This document shows positions 61,806 to 64,000 of a stretch of 64,000 bases of DNA, in pieces. The DNA lies in assembly GCF_900188105.1 (NCBI RefSeq), contig NZ_FZNP01000022.1:54690-118689 (forward strand), written 5' to 3'. A model generated the notes under the pieces. It had not been told where the DNA came from, searched no databases, and saw nothing but the letters and a program-made list of their open reading frames with translations. Source of the DNA: Actinomadura mexicana (lineage in GTDB: Bacteria > Actinomycetota > Actinomycetes > Streptosporangiales > Streptosporangiaceae). Position 1 is the first letter of the stretch; each line of letters starts with the position of its first letter. Both the position numbers and the translations under genes were made by a program.

Positions 61806-63899
61806 ATGAGCTCTTCGGACGGTCTGCGCGACGAGGCCGAGCGGTGCCTGCGCGCCCTCGCCGGTGACCACGCGCGGTTGCGCGACGACCAGTGGACGGC
61901 GATCAGCGCGCTCGTCGTCGAGCGGCGGCGCGCCCTCGTCGTCCAGCGGACGGGCTGGGGCAAGTCCGCCGTCTACTTCGTGGCGACCCGGCTGCTGCGC
62001 GAGCGCGGCGCCGGCCCGACCGTGATCGTCTCGCCGCTGCTGGCGCTGATGCGCAACCAGATCGACGCCGCCGTCCGGGCGGGCATCCGCGCCCGCACGA
62101 TCAACTCCTCCAACACCGGCGACTGGGACCAGGTCTTCGCCGAGGTCGAGGAGGGCGCGGTCGACGTGCTGCTGGTGAGCCCCGAGCGGCTCAACAACCC
62201 CGACTTCCGCGATCTCGTCCTGCCCAAGCTCGCCGCGGGCGCCGGGCTGGTCGTGGTCGACGAGGCGCACTGCATCTCCGACTGGGGCCACGACTTCCGC
62301 CCCGACTACCGGCGGCTGCGCACCCTGCTGGCCGAGCTGCCGCCCGGCATCCCGGTCCTCGCCACCACCGCGACGGCCAACGCCCGCGTCACCGAGGACG
62401 TCGCCGAGCAGCTCGCCGGCGACGACGCCCTGGTCCTGCGCGGCCCCCTCGAACGCGACTCGCTGCACCTCGCCGTGGTGAACCTCCCCTCCGCCGAGCA
62501 GCGCATCGCCTGGCTGGGCGAGCATCTCGGCGACCTCCCGGGCAGCGGCATCATCTACACCCTCACCGTCGCCGCGGCCCACGAGATCGCCGGATGGCTC
62601 CGCGACCGCGGTTACGAGGTGGCCGCCTACTCCGGCCAGACCGAGCAGGCCGAACGCCTCCAGGCCGAGCGCGACCTCCACGACAACAAGCTCAAGGCCC
62701 TCGTCGCCACCAGCGCCCTCGGCATGGGCTTCGACAAGCCCGACCTCGGCTTCATCGTCCACGTCGGCGCCCCGCAGTCCCCGGTGGCCTACTACCAGCA
62801 GATCGGGCGCGCGGGCCGCGGCGTCGACCGCGCAGAGGTGATCCTGCTGCCCGGCCGGGAGGACCGCGAGATCTGGGCCTACTTCGCCGGCCTCGCCTTC
62901 CCGCCGGAGCACATCGTCCGCAGCACGCTGGACGTCCTGGACACGGCCGGCCGCCCGCTCTCCACCACGGCCCTGGAGCCGCTGGTCGACCTCAACCGGG
63001 CCCGCCTGGAGATGATGCTCAAGGTCCTCGACGTCGACGGCGCCGTCCGCCGCGTCAAGGGCGGCTGGACCTCCACCGGCGAGCCCTGGTCCTACGACCG
63101 CGAGCGCTACGAGCGCGTCACCGCCGAACGCCGCCGCGAGCAGCAGGCGATGCTCGACTACATAGCGACGTCCGGCTGCCGCGAGGAGTTCCTGCGCCGC
63201 CAGCTGGACGACCCCGCAGCGGCCCCCTGCGGCCGCTGCGACAACTGCACGGGCCGCCACTGGGCCACCGACGTCACCGAGGAGAGCGCGACCCGAGCCC
63301 GCGACCGCCTGCACCGTCCCGGCGTCGACATCGCCCCCCGCCGCATGTGGCCGACCGGCGTCAAGGACGACCTGGGCGTCTCCGGCCGCATCAAGCCCGA
63401 GCTCCAGGCCGAGACGGGCCGCGCCCTCGGCCGCCTCACCGACATCGGCTGGGGCAACCGCCTGCGCGACCTGTTCGCCGCCGGCGACACCGAGGTCCCC
63501 GCCGACCTGGTCGACGCCGTCGTGCAGGTCCTCGCGGCGTGGGACTGGACGGCCCGCCCCACCGGCGTCGTCACCATCGGCTCCCGCTCCCGCCCTCGCC
63601 TGGTCACGACGTTCGGGCAGCGCATCGCCCAGATCGGCCGCCTGCCCTACCTGGGCGAGCTGGTCCCCGTCGGCGAGCCCGTACCGCGCCGCCACAACAG
63701 CGCCCAGCGCCTCCGCTCCGTCTGGCACACCCTGACCGTCCCCACCGACCTGGCGGAGGCCCTAGCCGGCAACCCCGGCCACATCCTCCTGGTGGACGAC
63801 CGCATGGAAACCGGCTGGACGATGACCGTGGCCACCCGCCTCCTGAAGGAGTCCGGCGCCCAGTCGACCCTCCCCCTGACCCTGGCCACCCCCACCTGA
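61806..63899 (+). CDS. RecQ-family DNA helicase with C-terminal phosphoribosyltransferase-like domain
   Basis: 697 aa. SF2 motifs: RTGWGKSAVYF (I, K53), VSPLLALMRNQIDA (Ia), VVVDEAHCISDWGHDFRPDY (II), ATTATANARV (III), ALVATSALGMGFDKPDLGFIVH in part, YYQQIGRAGRG (VI). A RecQ-type zinc site follows (CREEF ... CGRCDNC). The C-terminal ~150 residues include ILLVDDRMETGWTMTVATRLL, the PRPP-loop-like motif of phosphoribosyltransferases, an unusual fusion known in actinobacterial RecQ proteins. ATG 61806 follows TACGAAGGACGC. The last 24 bases are the first unit of the tandem repeat that follows. Confidence 0.93.
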   Translation: MSSSDGLRDEAERCLRALAGDHARLRDDQWTAISALVVERRRALVVQRTGWGKSAVYFVATRLLRERGAGPTVIVSPLLALMRNQIDAAVRAGIRARTINSSNTGDWDQVFAEVEEGAVDVLLVSPERLNNPDFRDLVLPKLAAGAGLVVVDEAHCISDWGHDFRPDYRRLRTLLAELPPGIPVLATTATANARVTEDVAEQLAGDDALVLRGPLERDSLHLAVVNLPSAEQRIAWLGEHLGDLPGSGIIYTLTVAAAHEIAGWLRDRGYEVAAYSGQTEQAERLQAERDLHDNKLKALVATSALGMGFDKPDLGFIVHVGAPQSPVAYYQQIGRAGRGVDRAEVILLPGREDREIWAYFAGLAFPPEHIVRSTLDVLDTAGRPLSTTALEPLVDLNRARLEMMLKVLDVDGAVRRVKGGWTSTGEPWSYDRERYERVTAERRREQQAMLDYIATSGCREEFLRRQLDDPAAAPCGRCDNCTGRHWATDVTEESATRARDRLHRPGVDIAPRRMWPTGVKDDLGVSGRIKPELQAETGRALGRLTDIGWGNRLRDLFAAGDTEVPADLVDAVVQVLAAWDWTARPTGVVTIGSRSRPRLVTTFGQRIAQIGRLPYLGELVPVGEPVPRRHNSAQRLRSVWHTLTVPTDLAEALAGNPGHILLVDDRMETGWTMTVATRLLKESGAQSTLPLTLATPT

Positions 63900-64000
63900 C
63901 CTTGGCCACCCCCATCTGACCTTGGCCACCCCCACCTGACCTTGGCCACCCGCCTGACCTTGGCCACCCGCCTGACCTTGGCCACCCGCCTGACCTTGGC
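63876..64000. repeat. tandem repeat growing out of the 3' end of recQ (cut by window edge)
   Basis: Three 20-base units (CTGACCYTGGCCACCCCCAY; 63876, 63896, 63916), then 18-base units CTGACCTTGGCCACCCGC at 63936, 63954, 63972 and a partial one at 63990. The first unit encodes the last LTLATP residues of the helicase, so the array began as duplication of the gene's 3' end. Units have no intervening spacers. Confidence 0.9.

Noticed and set aside
63876..64000. CRISPR array
   Set aside because: Units of 18-20 bases are contiguous with no spacers and derive from the recQ stop region.

Overview
The window is uniformly very GC-rich. Starts are mostly ATG, GTG or TTG, many genes overlap by ATGA or GTGA, and several genes look leaderless (a TANNNT-like -10 box 6-7 bases before the start codon). 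Gene content (HrdB-type principal sigma factor, parE and parC nearby, DUF7455, TY-Chap/SseB proteins, SpoIIE-type PP2C phosphatase, four NarL-type two-component pairs) points to a filamentous actinobacterium. A Streptosporangiales/Thermomonosporaceae-like genome is plausible, but I cannot fix the genus from sequence alone. I see no rRNA, tRNA, phage, insertion sequence or CRISPR; this reads as chromosomal core plus accessory cassettes.

Layout. 1-5 kb: TerD-family protein (cut by the left edge), HhH nuclease, RNase HII and a DesK/DesR-like two-component pair. 5-10.7 kb: membrane-anchored double CbxX/CfxQ AAA+ protein, histidine phosphatase, and the 5-oxoprolinase operon pxpA-pxpB-pxpC. 10.7-17 kb: leftward accessory block of two TY-Chap/SseB proteins with proline-rich linkers, an overlapping 122-aa partner, an unknown 542-aa protein and an 86-aa protein. 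17-19.3 kb: cytochrome b plus sulfite-oxidase-like molybdoenzyme, and a HhH-GPD repair protein. 19.6-29.4 kb: PAS-GAF-PP2C phosphatase, principal sigma factor, yaaA, DUF7455 protein, ABC exporter and parE. The order of the sigma factor, parE and parC recalls the Streptomyces hrdB region.

29.4-48 kb: a second two-component pair, small metabolic and hypothetical genes, parC, a lactate-oxidase-like flavoenzyme, a GH13 enzyme, an ABC ATPase-kinase-regulator operon, methyltransferase, TetR with an SDR, and a fourth two-component pair with a DUF4097 protein. 48.2-50.7 kb: the methionine importer metN-metI-metQ.

50.8-56.7 kb is the most interesting region. It is a six-gene cassette of the STM4011-STM4015 families: two leucine-rich-repeat-like STM4015 paralogues, an ATP-grasp-like protein, an alkaline-phosphatase-superfamily hydrolase and two radical SAM enzymes. 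All but the first junction overlap by 1-4 bases. It looks like one unsolved biochemical pathway. The right end carries a WYL regulator divergent from a YdeI-like gene, a DUF6745 gene with a small partner, a ThrE-type exporter, and a RecQ helicase with a phosphoribosyltransferase-like tail. The 3' end of recQ runs into a tandem repeat array cut by the right edge.

Regulatory signals visible directly include a GACATTCGTC inverted repeat before both DesR-like systems, a shared GAWCGAWCGGTC site before tetR and its SDR neighbour, several perfect inverted repeats in divergent promoters, and many strong hairpin terminators.
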